A DNA stretch of 64,000 nucleotides from Oscillospiraceae bacterium. Its GTDB lineage: Bacteria; Bacillota; Clostridia; Monoglobales; Monoglobaceae. Every line of letters begins with the position of its first letter. The first letter of the stretch is position 1. Position numbers and translations under genes: made by a program. This document shows, piece by piece, positions 1 to 8,076 of the stretch. The stretch is taken from the NCBI GenBank assembly GCA_015068845.1, contig SVJR01000002.1, forward strand, positions 33,003-97,002. Direction: 5' to 3'. The notes under the pieces were generated by a model. It saw only the letters and a program-made list of their open reading frames with translations. It had not been told where the DNA came from and made no database searches.

Positions 1-2
1 AT

Positions 3-38
3 ATGGGCGGCAAGGAAGTAATTCTTCCCGAAAAATAA
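3..38 (+). CDS. C-terminal end of a CDS truncated by the window start (…MGGKEVILPEK*)
   Basis: Open frame into TAA at 36-38, followed by a terminator hairpin; identity unknown. Confidence 0.4.
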   Translation: MGGKEVILPEK

Positions 39-54
39 ATGAATATTTAAATTT

Positions 55-90
55 TTAGCGGTATACCAAACGGTGTACCGCTAATTTTTT
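55..90 (+). terminator. Rho-independent terminator
   Basis: TTAGCGGTATACC-aaa-CGGTGTACCGCTAA followed by TTTTTT. Confidence 0.75.
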
Positions 91-237
91 GGTCAAAACT
101 GCGATTTAACAAAGCTTTTAGCCGTCCCATTACTAAAAAATAATGTGTAATGGCTAAAATGTTGAAATCTCGAAACGGAATTGAATTGACCTATACCATT
201 TAGGGCAAAAGTTGGCTGTGTGACCGATTTTGACATT

Positions 238-425
238 TATAAATAAAGTTGAATATTTTATAAATCTATTTCAAACTTTCATAAAAAGTGCGGAAAGTTT
301 TATAAAACATCGGTACAGTTTTATAAAAGACTGTACCTTTTTTATAAAACCGATTATAAACAATCCGAATTATTTTATAAAATAACCTTGCATTTTTATA
401 AAACATAACAATCCTTTTATAAAAA
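238..425. repeat. Left-end phased array of TTTTATAAAA-type motifs
   Basis: TATAAA cores at 238, 259, 280 (CATAAA), 301, 322, 343, 355, 376, 397, 418: 21-bp spacing with one 12-bp step. Confidence 0.92.
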
Positions 426-442
426 CTGTTCAAAATGCAGAA

Positions 443-471
443 TTGACAATATTTAGCAAACTTTATATAAT
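443..471 (+). promoter_or_regulatory. Sigma-A-type promoter for the transposase
   Basis: TTGACA (443-448), 17-bp spacer, TATAAT (466-471). Confidence 0.75.
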
Positions 472-500
472 ATAAATACCAAAAAAAGGGGGGCGCAATA

Positions 501-2156
501 GTGAGATTAAAGGATATTATGAAGGACAAGCCCAGAATTAGCGAGGAAGTCAAGGAATTAAGGGCAAAACTCAAAGAAATAGAAAAGAAAATCAAAGCAT
601 TGTCCGAAAATGATAGGGAGTTTGTACTGCGTGACTATGTCAAAAAAGAACCGAAGAAAAGGCAATCCACAGAGTGGGAACTATTTATGGAAAAGCATGG
701 GATAAGACCAGTATGTGACAAGTGTGGCTGTGTTCAAACCTATATGCACGCTTTGGAAAACGGCAAACCACGCCGCCGTTGTGTGGATTGCGGTCATACA
801 TTTAATCCCTTTGTCGGCACTATTGCACAGGGGTCACACTTGCCCCTTAAAGTTCAAATTGCCTTTGTTTATTATACTATCAATAACTTTTCCCTTACTG
901 ATATTCAGCAAAACCTCAGAACCGATTACGGGATAGAACTGACACAAGGGTCTATTATTAGTAACAGACACAAAATCCTTGCCGCTATTGAACACCGCTT
1001 TGCTATGCCAATATTGTCGGGAGTTGTCAAGGTTGACGAGTGCTGTTTTAGGGAATGTCAAAAAGGCTCAAAAACCCTTATAAATACTGTACCTACGGCA
1101 GTTGCAGAAAGGATAGCAAGAACAAAGGAAAAGAAAGTGCCTTCACAGTTAGGGACTTTTGGCAATGAGTTTGTCTGTGTTGTAACTGCTATTGACAATA
1201 AAGGTCATATTGCCGCCGTTGTAACAGGCTTATCAAGGATGAGTGCATTGGATTTTGAGAGTTATTTCGGGGACTACCTTGGGGATATTAGCTTTTTGTG
1301 TAGTGACGGCTTTTCAGCATACCACAAATATTGTGAAGAACACGCAATCCCTCACTACATAAAGCCCTCTACTATGGATAAGGATATCCGAAAAGAGGAA
1401 CGGGAATGGGAAGAAACACACAACGGCGAGAAAATCAGCAGAGACGATATAAAGAAAAGCAAGTATGAAAATCAGGAACTTGACCGCATAGAAAACTACG
1501 GCAGACTTACACAAGCAGAGTTTGAAGAACTGAAAAGCAAGAAATGGCTTACTCTTGACGATATAGACTCATTCCATAGGCAACTAAAAAGGCATATCAA
1601 CAAGAATATGACGGGAGTTTCTGCGGTATATCTGCACTTGTATATTTCCCTTTATGTTTTCAAGCACAACTGGAAGAAAGACCACAAAACCCCTTTAACC
1701 TCTTATGCCGATGCGGAAATGCTTTATGCTGAACTTGTCGGGGCAAACGGCAGATTTATTCAATCCGCTGATTGGAAAAATAGAGATATACTTGCTATGA
1801 GGAGAACACCTGCACAGCATATTACAAGACTAAATACCTTTACAGAAAAGGCAAGAGAATTGTCAAATGAACGGGGATTTGTTTTTGACGGGAATAACAA
1901 ACTGACACACTTTAACAAGCGAATATATTTCCGTACAGCAACCTTAACACAACTGAGAGCAATCTGCAAAGAGTATAAAGTCAAAGATTACACAACTACA
2001 AAGAGCAAAGAAGAACTTGCAAGAAGGATATGTGCATTGCCAGAAGTCAATGAGATTTTTGTACGGCTTTTAATGGCAGATACAGTTAATGCACCGCTTA
2101 CAGACCGAGTGGTGGAGTTACTGCGAGAAGAAGGACAGAGCAACCAATTCCGTTGA
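501..2156 (+). CDS. IS1595-family-like (ISXO2-like) DDE transposase with C-terminal SAP-like domain
   Basis: N-terminal zinc ribbon CDKCG…RRRCVDCGHTF; VKVDECCF…KGS; SDGFSAYHKY; DSFHRQLKRHINKNMTGVSAVYLHLYISLYVFKHNW; C-terminal LTQLRAICKEYKVKDYTTTKSKEELARRI. Confidence 0.82.
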   Translation: MRLKDIMKDKPRISEEVKELRAKLKEIEKKIKALSENDREFVLRDYVKKEPKKRQSTEWELFMEKHGIRPVCDKCGCVQTYMHALENGKPRRRCVDCGHTFNPFVGTIAQGSHLPLKVQIAFVYYTINNFSLTDIQQNLRTDYGIELTQGSIISNRHKILAAIEHRFAMPILSGVVKVDECCFRECQKGSKTLINTVPTAVAERIARTKEKKVPSQLGTFGNEFVCVVTAIDNKGHIAAVVTGLSRMSALDFESYFGDYLGDISFLCSDGFSAYHKYCEEHAIPHYIKPSTMDKDIRKEEREWEETHNGEKISRDDIKKSKYENQELDRIENYGRLTQAEFEELKSKKWLTLDDIDSFHRQLKRHINKNMTGVSAVYLHLYISLYVFKHNWKKDHKTPLTSYADAEMLYAELVGANGRFIQSADWKNRDILAMRRTPAQHITRLNTFTEKARELSNERGFVFDGNNKLTHFNKRIYFRTATLTQLRAICKEYKVKDYTTTKSKEELARRICALPEVNEIFVRLLMADTVNAPLTDRVVELLREEGQSNQFR

Positions 2157-2402
2157 CAGCGGTATTCCCCAAAAAGTTCAAAAGTGTTATTTAAAAGTGT
2201 CGAAAAAATGCCGAACTTTTTCCGAACCGCTATTTTTTATTAATTTTCAGCCTCAAAATAGATGTTTTTTGAAAATATATAGGGTTTATTTTCCCCAAAT
2301 AGTCAAAAGTGTCGGTTTTTAAACCCAATTACCGGAATTACTGCTATTTCAGTGTTTAGTGAAAATATCATTGGCGAAAATGCTGAAATTATGCTAATTC
2401 TG

Positions 2403-2455
2403 TTGACGGCAACGTATTTCGGTGTTATAATATTAAGTAATACAACAAAGGAGGT
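2403..2455 (+). promoter_or_regulatory. Promoter and strong RBS for the RiPP precursor
   Basis: TTGACG (2403-2408), 17-bp spacer, TATAAT (2426-2431); AAAGGAGGTG at 2447-2456 before ATG 2462. Confidence 0.75.
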
Positions 2456-2461
2456 GCTTAT

Positions 2462-2629
2462 ATGGGTATTGCAATAGCTGACAACAAGATTATGATGGCT
2501 TTGGATGCTATCCAAAAATCTATTACAGTTACATCTGACATTATTAGGGGAGTTTATTCTTGTGACTGTACTGGTTGCTCAAATAATTGCTTTGAGTCAT
2601 GTGCAGATGGAAATGGACCAACTAACTAA
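2462..2629 (+). CDS. Cys-rich RiPP precursor peptide (55 aa; not in the supplied ORF track)
   Basis: MGIAIADNKIMMALDAIQKSITVTSDIIRGVYSCDCTGCSNNCFESCADGNGPTN*; leader plus C-rich core, own promoter and RBS, directly upstream of a radical SAM/SPASM gene. Confidence 0.78.
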   Translation: MGIAIADNKIMMALDAIQKSITVTSDIIRGVYSCDCTGCSNNCFESCADGNGPTN

Positions 2630-3785
2630 TGTTAAAAAAGAACGAGATTCTAACTCTACAAGTTATAGTCCGTCGTTGTGCGTAACACATAAGTGTAATT
2701 TGTCATGTGTATATTGTTATCAAAATAATAAGAGCAATGTACACATGACATTTGATACTGCCAAAAAATGTATTGATGATATTTTCAAAAACATACCAAA
2801 TGGAACAAAACTTATAGAAATATCATTTATAGGTGGAGAACCTCTTTTAGAAATGGATTTAATAAAGGCAGTATATAATTACACAACGGAAACATATTTT
2901 GATGATAGAGTTCGTTTTTTTGCGACTACCAATGGAACAACTTTGACTAATGAAGATAAGAATTGGTTTAGAAGTCGTAAAAACAAGTTCGTTCTTGGAC
3001 TAAGTTTAGATGGTACTCCCCGAACACATAACTATAATAGGTCTAATTCCTTTAACAAAATTGATATTCCGTTTTTTGCAGAAACTTGGCCTAATCAGGG
3101 ACCCAAAATGACTATATCAAAATATAGTTTAAGCACTTTGGCAGATGATATTATATTTATACATCAGCAAGGATTTAAATATATCTTTGGTGTGAATTTT
3201 GCAGAAGGGGATTTTGATTGGGGTAATAGAGAGGAATTAAAGATTTTTTCGAAACAACTCCGTAAACTGCTTGATTTTTACACGGAAAACTATGATTTAA
3301 CACTAAATCAAATGTTTGGAAAACATATTGAGTTGTGTGCTAGTAAAAGTGTTGATAAAAATAAAACTTGTGGCATCGGTACGAATACTGCCTTCTATGA
3401 TGTAGACGGAAAAAAGTATCCTTGCAGTTTTGTTACTCCCTTGACATTTTCAAAAGAAGAGTTAGAGGACATAAAAAAAGTAGATTTTTGCGATTGTGAT
3501 AGCTTTATAGATAAAGAGTGTGCTAATGAATGCTACATTTTCCCTGTGTGTAGTTCGTGTGCTGGCGCTAATTTTTTGGTTAATCACACATTTTCAAAGA
3601 GAATAAAAACAAGATGTGATTTTAACAAATTATTGTGCCTTTATATTGCAGAACTCCATACTAGAAGGATAATTCAGCATAGAGATTTGTACAAGGATGA
3701 AAACCAGTTGTATTTTCTTATTCAAGCTATTACAGATATAAAGAATAAGTATTATCAAGAATTTCAAGAGTATATGATACATTAA
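2607..3785 (+). CDS. Radical SAM/SPASM-type peptide maturase
   Basis: SLCVTHKCNLSCVYCYQ (CxxxCxxC), FIGGEPLLE, C-terminal Cys clusters CGIGTNTAFYDVDGKKYPC…CDCD…CANECYIFPVCSSC. Start more likely 2601-2613 than 2505, which would overlap most of the precursor. Confidence 0.85.
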   Translation: MEMDQLTNVKKERDSNSTSYSPSLCVTHKCNLSCVYCYQNNKSNVHMTFDTAKKCIDDIFKNIPNGTKLIEISFIGGEPLLEMDLIKAVYNYTTETYFDDRVRFFATTNGTTLTNEDKNWFRSRKNKFVLGLSLDGTPRTHNYNRSNSFNKIDIPFFAETWPNQGPKMTISKYSLSTLADDIIFIHQQGFKYIFGVNFAEGDFDWGNREELKIFSKQLRKLLDFYTENYDLTLNQMFGKHIELCASKSVDKNKTCGIGTNTAFYDVDGKKYPCSFVTPLTFSKEELEDIKKVDFCDCDSFIDKECANECYIFPVCSSCAGANFLVNHTFSKRIKTRCDFNKLLCLYIAELHTRRIIQHRDLYKDENQLYFLIQAITDIKNKYYQEFQEYMIH

Positions 3786-3787
3786 GC

Positions 3788-3815
3788 AAATAGCACGAAT
3801 ACATTCGTGCTATTT
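3788..3815 (+). terminator. Hairpin after the maturase
   Basis: AAATAGCACGAAT-ac-ATTCGTGCTATTT. Confidence 0.55.
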
Positions 3816-3851
3816 ATGATATAAGCCATATATAGAAGGGGGTTGAAATAT

Positions 3852-4334
3852 ATGGGAAGTCAAGAATTTGAAGAACAATTAAATTTTGCTAATTATCCAG
3901 AATTAGAAAAAGCATATATTGAAACAAGAGATTTTTTTGAAAATGGTTGTTGTAATTTGTCTCCTGAAGAGGTACATAACCAGCATCCGGCTTTTTGCTA
4001 TCTCGATAAATTTGTTATGATAAAGTTTCCTACATATAAGGTAAGAGTAATAGATGATAATGTTTCAATAGAAGAATTAATTAAACAGCTTTTAGGGCTT
4101 GGTATGTTGTATATATACCACGAAACTGATACTGTAATTTACCCAACGATGCAACGTGTGAATTCTATTGCTATCCATTGTTTAGAGTTGTCACTATTAG
4201 ATAATAGAACTTTAGTTGAGAAGATTGAGGAGAAATTATCAACTTTAGGGTATCATTTTGAAAGATGTGTTGCATTTGGATTGTATTCTGTGCCGATAGA
4301 GGTTAAAGACAATAAAATATATAAGATAAGTTGA
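3852..4334 (+). CDS. Hypothetical protein in RiPP cassette (160 aa)
   Basis: ORF with GGGGG RBS about 10 bp upstream of ATG 3852; no recognised family. Confidence 0.65.
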   Translation: MGSQEFEEQLNFANYPELEKAYIETRDFFENGCCNLSPEEVHNQHPAFCYLDKFVMIKFPTYKVRVIDDNVSIEELIKQLLGLGMLYIYHETDTVIYPTMQRVNSIAIHCLELSLLDNRTLVEKIEEKLSTLGYHFERCVAFGLYSVPIEVKDNKIYKIS

Positions 4335-4384
4335 TTTTCTGAATCAATAGTGAATTAGTAATATAAATTCTAGTTAAATCTTCA

Positions 4385-4419
4385 AAACAGGAGTGGCAAA
4401 TAAGCTACTCCTGTTTTTT
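4385..4419 (+). terminator. Rho-independent terminator of the cassette
   Basis: AACAGGAGTGGC-aaataa-GCTACTCCTGTTTTTT. Confidence 0.75.
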
Positions 4420-4475
4420 ATAAAAATTTATTTATCGGGGTGATGAAAAGCCCCGATAAAATTTTACTCAAAATT

Positions 4476-4678
4476 TATAAAAGAATAGACTTTATTTATA
4501 AAATTGTCGGCTTTGATTATAAACCAATTTATAAAAATATGAGATGGGTTTTATAAAAAAACTTGATTTCTTTTATAAAATAATCAACATCGGTTATAAA
4601 TGCTTTTATAAAAAAGCAGATATTTTTTATAAAACTTTTGACATCGTTTATAAAAGGTTAAACACTTTTTATAAATCA
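4476..4678. repeat. Right-end phased array of TTTTATAAAA-type motifs
   Basis: TATAAA cores at 4476, 4497, 4518, 4530, 4552, 4574, 4595, 4607, 4628, 4649, 4670: 21-22 bp spacing with two 12-bp steps. Confidence 0.92.
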
Positions 4679-4802
4679 AAAATTATTTTGCACCGCATTC
4701 TTAAGCCAAAAACAGAGCAAGTCAATTCAATTCAGTTGCGAGATTTCAACAAATAAACTTTTTCCACGAAAAAATTTAGTAATGGGTTTAGCCGTTGCAC
4801 TC

Positions 4803-4831
4803 TTGACTAATTGTTAAAATAATGGTAAAAT
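4803..4831 (+). promoter_or_regulatory. Candidate alaS promoter next to the transposon insertion site
   Basis: TTGACT (4803-4808), 17-bp spacer, TAAAAT. Confidence 0.5.
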
Positions 4832-4918
4832 TATATGATAAAATAAGATACCTATACGGTATCCCAAGCTTTTAGTATATTATTTCAAAATTTAAATACA
4901 GAAAGGCAACGAAAGATT

Positions 4919-7540
4919 ATGAAGAATATGGGACTTAACGAAATCAGAGAAAAGTTTTTAAGCTTTTTCGAGTCAAAGGGCTGTTTGCGACTCGACAGCT
5001 TCTCACTTGTTCCGAAGAACGACGCAAGCTTACTTCTCATTAACTCGGGTATGGCACCTTTGAAAAAATGGTTCACAGGTGCGGAAGTTCCGCCAAGACG
5101 CAGAGTTACCACCTGCCAGAAGTGTATCCGTACCCCCGATATCGAGTGCGTGGGTAAAACTGCACGCCACGGCACATTCTTTGAGATGCTGGGTAACTTC
5201 TCATTCGGCGACTACTTCAAGCACGAGGCAATCGCCTGGGGTTGGGAATTCCTTACAAAAGTTATGGAAATCCCTGAAGAAGTGCTCTGGATTACCGTTT
5301 ATGAGGACGACGACGAGGCTCGCGACATCTGGATTAACGAAATCGGCGTGAACCCCGAAAGAGTTGTTAAGCTCGGCAAGGAAGACAACTTCTGGGAACA
5401 CGGAACAGGTCCTTGCGGTCCCTGCTCCGAAATCCATGTAGACCGTGGTATTGAATTCAGCTGCGGCAAGCCTGATTGTAAGCTTGGTTGCGACTGCGAC
5501 CGCTTTATGGAGGTCTGGAACCTCGTGTTCACCCAGTTCGATAAGGACGAGGACGGCAACTACAACCGCCTCGCAAACCCCAATATCGATACCGGTATGG
5601 GCCTTGAACGCCTTGCCTGCATTATGCAGGGCGTAAATAACCTCTTTGAGGTTGATACCGTTCAGAATACAATGAAGCACATCTGCAGGATTGCCGGCGT
5701 TGAATATAAGAACGACGAAAAGACCGATATTTCACTCCGTGTTATCACCGACCATATCAGAAGTACAGTTATGATGGTATCCGACGGCGTTATCCCGTCA
5801 AATGAGGGCAGAGGCTATGTTCTGAGAAGACTTCTGAGACGCGCGGCACGCCACGGCAGACTCCTCGGCATCGAGGGCGAGTTCCTTTACACCGTTGCAG
5901 ATACAGTTATTGACTCGTCAATGCAGGGCTACCCCGAGCTTGACGAAAAGCGTGACTACATCAAAAAGGTTGTAAGAATTGAAGAAGAGAAGTTCTCAAA
6001 GACCATCGAGGGCGGTCTTGCAATTCTTAACACATATATTGAAGAAACCAAGGCAAAGGGCAGCGACACTCTTTGCGGCGAGGATGCGTTCAAGCTGAAC
6101 GATACCTATGGCTTCCCCATTGACCTTACAGTTGAAATTTGCGAGGAACAGGGTTTAAAGGTTGACAGAGAAGGCTTTGACAAGCAGCTTAAGGTCCAGA
6201 AGGAAACCGCAAGAGCACGCCGTAAGGACGGCTCAAGCTGGGATGATGACAGCGCAGTCAGCATCAAGGCTGACGCGACCGAGTTTGTGGGATATGACAG
6301 CTTAACCGCCGAAACCGAGATTGTGGGACTTGTAGCAGACGGCGGTGAGACCGACGCAATCGGCGCAGGCGAAGAGGGTATAGTTGTGGTTAAAAAGTCA
6401 CCGTTCTATGCCGAAATGGGCGGTCAGTCGGGCGATATTGGTTCAATCACAACAGCAAATGCAAAAGCAAAGGTTATCGACACCAAAAAGAACGGTGACG
6501 ATATCTACTTCCATATAGTAAAAGTTGAAGAAGGCGCACTCCAGAAGGGCGACAAGGCAACACTTACGGTTTGCAAAACAAACAGAATGGCAGTTTGCCG
6601 CAACCACTCAACCACTCACCTTCTCCACAAGGCACTCAAAGAGGTTCTGGGCACACATGTTGCACAGGCAGGCTCTGAGGTTAACGCAAACCACCTGAGA
6701 TTTGACTTCTCACACTTCGAGGCAATGACAGCGGACGAAATCAAAAAGGTTGAGGATTTGGTAAATGCTGCAATCTTAGAGGCAATGCCCATAACCGTTC
6801 AGGAGCTGAACATCGACGAGGCAAAGAAGCTCGGTGCAACAGCGCAGTTCGGCGAGAAGTACGGCGAGGTTGTCCGTGTTGTTTCAATGGGCGACTACTC
6901 GGTTGAATTCTGTGGCGGTACACATCTTACCAACACCGCTCAGGCAGGACTCTTCAAGATTGTTTCTGAAAACGGCGTAGCTGCAGGCGTCCGCCGAATC
7001 GAAGCGGTAACAGGTCTTGGCGTAATGCAGCAACTCAATGACGCAAAGGCAACCATCCAGAAGGTGGCTGAAACCATCAAGAGCAGCGTTCACGAGCTTG
7101 AAGCAAAGGCTCAGGCAGTTGTTGACGAGAATAAGAACTTAAAGCGTGAGCTTGAAAGCCTTAAGAGCAAAATGGCAAACAGCGGTCTTGGAAGTCTGGT
7201 TGACGAGGCAGAGGAAGTTAACGGAATCAAGGTTATTGCACATCGTCTTGATGACGGACTTGATATGAATGCACTTCGCGGCGCAGGCGACAACCTCAAG
7301 CAAAAGGCAGGCTGTGCAGTAATTGTTCTGGCATCTGCGGCTGACGGCAAGGTGAATATCGTTGCAATGGCAACCCCCGATGCAGTAGCAAAGGGCGCAC
7401 ACGCAGGCAACATTATCCGTGAGGTTGCAAAGACCTGCGGTGGCGGCGGTGGCGGCAAACCCGACAGCGCACAGGCAGGCGGCAAGGACGTATCCAAGAT
7501 TGCCGAAGCACTTGATTTGGTTAAAACACTTGTGAAATAA
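4919..7540 (+). CDS. alaS: Alanine--tRNA ligase
   Basis: 873 aa; NEIREKFLSFFESKGC, GMAPLKKWFTG, CGGTH, C-terminal GGGGGGKPDSAQAGGKD. Confidence 0.98.
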   Translation: MKNMGLNEIREKFLSFFESKGCLRLDSFSLVPKNDASLLLINSGMAPLKKWFTGAEVPPRRRVTTCQKCIRTPDIECVGKTARHGTFFEMLGNFSFGDYFKHEAIAWGWEFLTKVMEIPEEVLWITVYEDDDEARDIWINEIGVNPERVVKLGKEDNFWEHGTGPCGPCSEIHVDRGIEFSCGKPDCKLGCDCDRFMEVWNLVFTQFDKDEDGNYNRLANPNIDTGMGLERLACIMQGVNNLFEVDTVQNTMKHICRIAGVEYKNDEKTDISLRVITDHIRSTVMMVSDGVIPSNEGRGYVLRRLLRRAARHGRLLGIEGEFLYTVADTVIDSSMQGYPELDEKRDYIKKVVRIEEEKFSKTIEGGLAILNTYIEETKAKGSDTLCGEDAFKLNDTYGFPIDLTVEICEEQGLKVDREGFDKQLKVQKETARARRKDGSSWDDDSAVSIKADATEFVGYDSLTAETEIVGLVADGGETDAIGAGEEGIVVVKKSPFYAEMGGQSGDIGSITTANAKAKVIDTKKNGDDIYFHIVKVEEGALQKGDKATLTVCKTNRMAVCRNHSTTHLLHKALKEVLGTHVAQAGSEVNANHLRFDFSHFEAMTADEIKKVEDLVNAAILEAMPITVQELNIDEAKKLGATAQFGEKYGEVVRVVSMGDYSVEFCGGTHLTNTAQAGLFKIVSENGVAAGVRRIEAVTGLGVMQQLNDAKATIQKVAETIKSSVHELEAKAQAVVDENKNLKRELESLKSKMANSGLGSLVDEAEEVNGIKVIAHRLDDGLDMNALRGAGDNLKQKAGCAVIVLASAADGKVNIVAMATPDAVAKGAHAGNIIREVAKTCGGGGGGKPDSAQAGGKDVSKIAEALDLVKTLVK

Positions 7541-7553
7541 AAGGAGAACCATT

Positions 7554-7895
7554 ATGGATTGTCTGTTTTGTAAGATAATTGCGGGTGAAATCCCGTCAAC
7601 CAAGGTGTTCGAGGACGAAAGTGTTTACGCATTCCGTGATATCGAGCCTCAGGCACCAGAGCATATAATAATTGTTCCTAAAAACCATATTAAATCTGCA
7701 AACGAGATTACCGCAGAAAACTCTGCGGTAATCGCAAAAATATACGAGGCGGCAGCGAAGATTGCTAAGGAAATCGGTTTTGCGGAAAACGGCTATCGTA
7801 TAGTCAACAACTGCGGCGTGGACGGCGGTCAGACTGTGGGACATATACATTTTCACCTGCTGGCAGGTCGCAACCTGCAGTGGCCTCCCGGATAA
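7554..7895 (+). CDS. HIT family protein
   Basis: CLFCKIIAGEIPSTKVFEDE … GQTVGHIHFHLLAGR. Confidence 0.96.
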   Translation: MDCLFCKIIAGEIPSTKVFEDESVYAFRDIEPQAPEHIIIVPKNHIKSANEITAENSAVIAKIYEAAAKIAKEIGFAENGYRIVNNCGVDGGQTVGHIHFHLLAGRNLQWPPG

Positions 7896-7924
7896 AACAC
7901 CAAAAACAGTTGCTTTTATCCTGT

Positions 7925-8035
7925 TTGTCATTCTGAACGCAGTGAAGAATCCTTGCCCTCCTTGTGTAAAGGAGGGAGGGCCGCCGACGGTGGCGGGAGG
8001 ATTGTCTGTAAGATTCTTCGGCAAGCCTCAGAATG
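7925..8035. repeat. Nested dispersed intergenic repeat
   Basis: Outer inverted pair GTCATTCTGAacgcagtGAAGAATC / GATTCTTCggcaagccTCAGAATGAC enclosing CCCTCCTTGTGTAAAGGAGGGAGGGCCGCCGACGGTGGCGGGAGG. Confidence 0.75.
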
Positions 8036-8076
8036 ACAGCTTGAGAATACACAAAACGAAAGGATGGGATACTGAA

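Larger units (their letters stand above)
126..4786. mobile_element. Complete IS1595-like transposon carrying a RiPP-type cassette
   Basis: 9-bp direct repeats TTTAGCCGT at 117-125 and 4787-4795 directly abut inverted ends CCCATTACTAAA (126-137) / TTTAGTAATGGG (4775-4786). A second inverted block GTCAATTCAATTC[C/A]GTT[T/G]CGAGATTTCAACA lies about 35 bp inside each end. Encodes a transposase. Confidence 0.88.

Noticed and set aside
266-595. ORFs 266-595 (-) and 4544-4756 (+) with FYKxxxxFYK repeats
   Set aside because: The 7-residue period is a by-product of the 21-bp TTTTATAAAA arrays; no RBS and they overlap the transposon ends.
238-4678. Phased arrays considered as CRISPR arrays
   Set aside because: Only a core of about 10 bp is conserved, period is 21 bp, no long repeat or unique spacers, and no cas genes.
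4796-4918. T-box riboswitch upstream of alaS
   Set aside because: No T-box consensus or specifier-loop architecture could be read in the short leader.
5201-7603. Antisense ORFs within alaS (e.g. 5201-5680, 7111-7497, 7139-7603, minus)
   Set aside because: Opposite a clearly conserved CDS with codon bias; translations are low-complexity or mirror-like with no domain.
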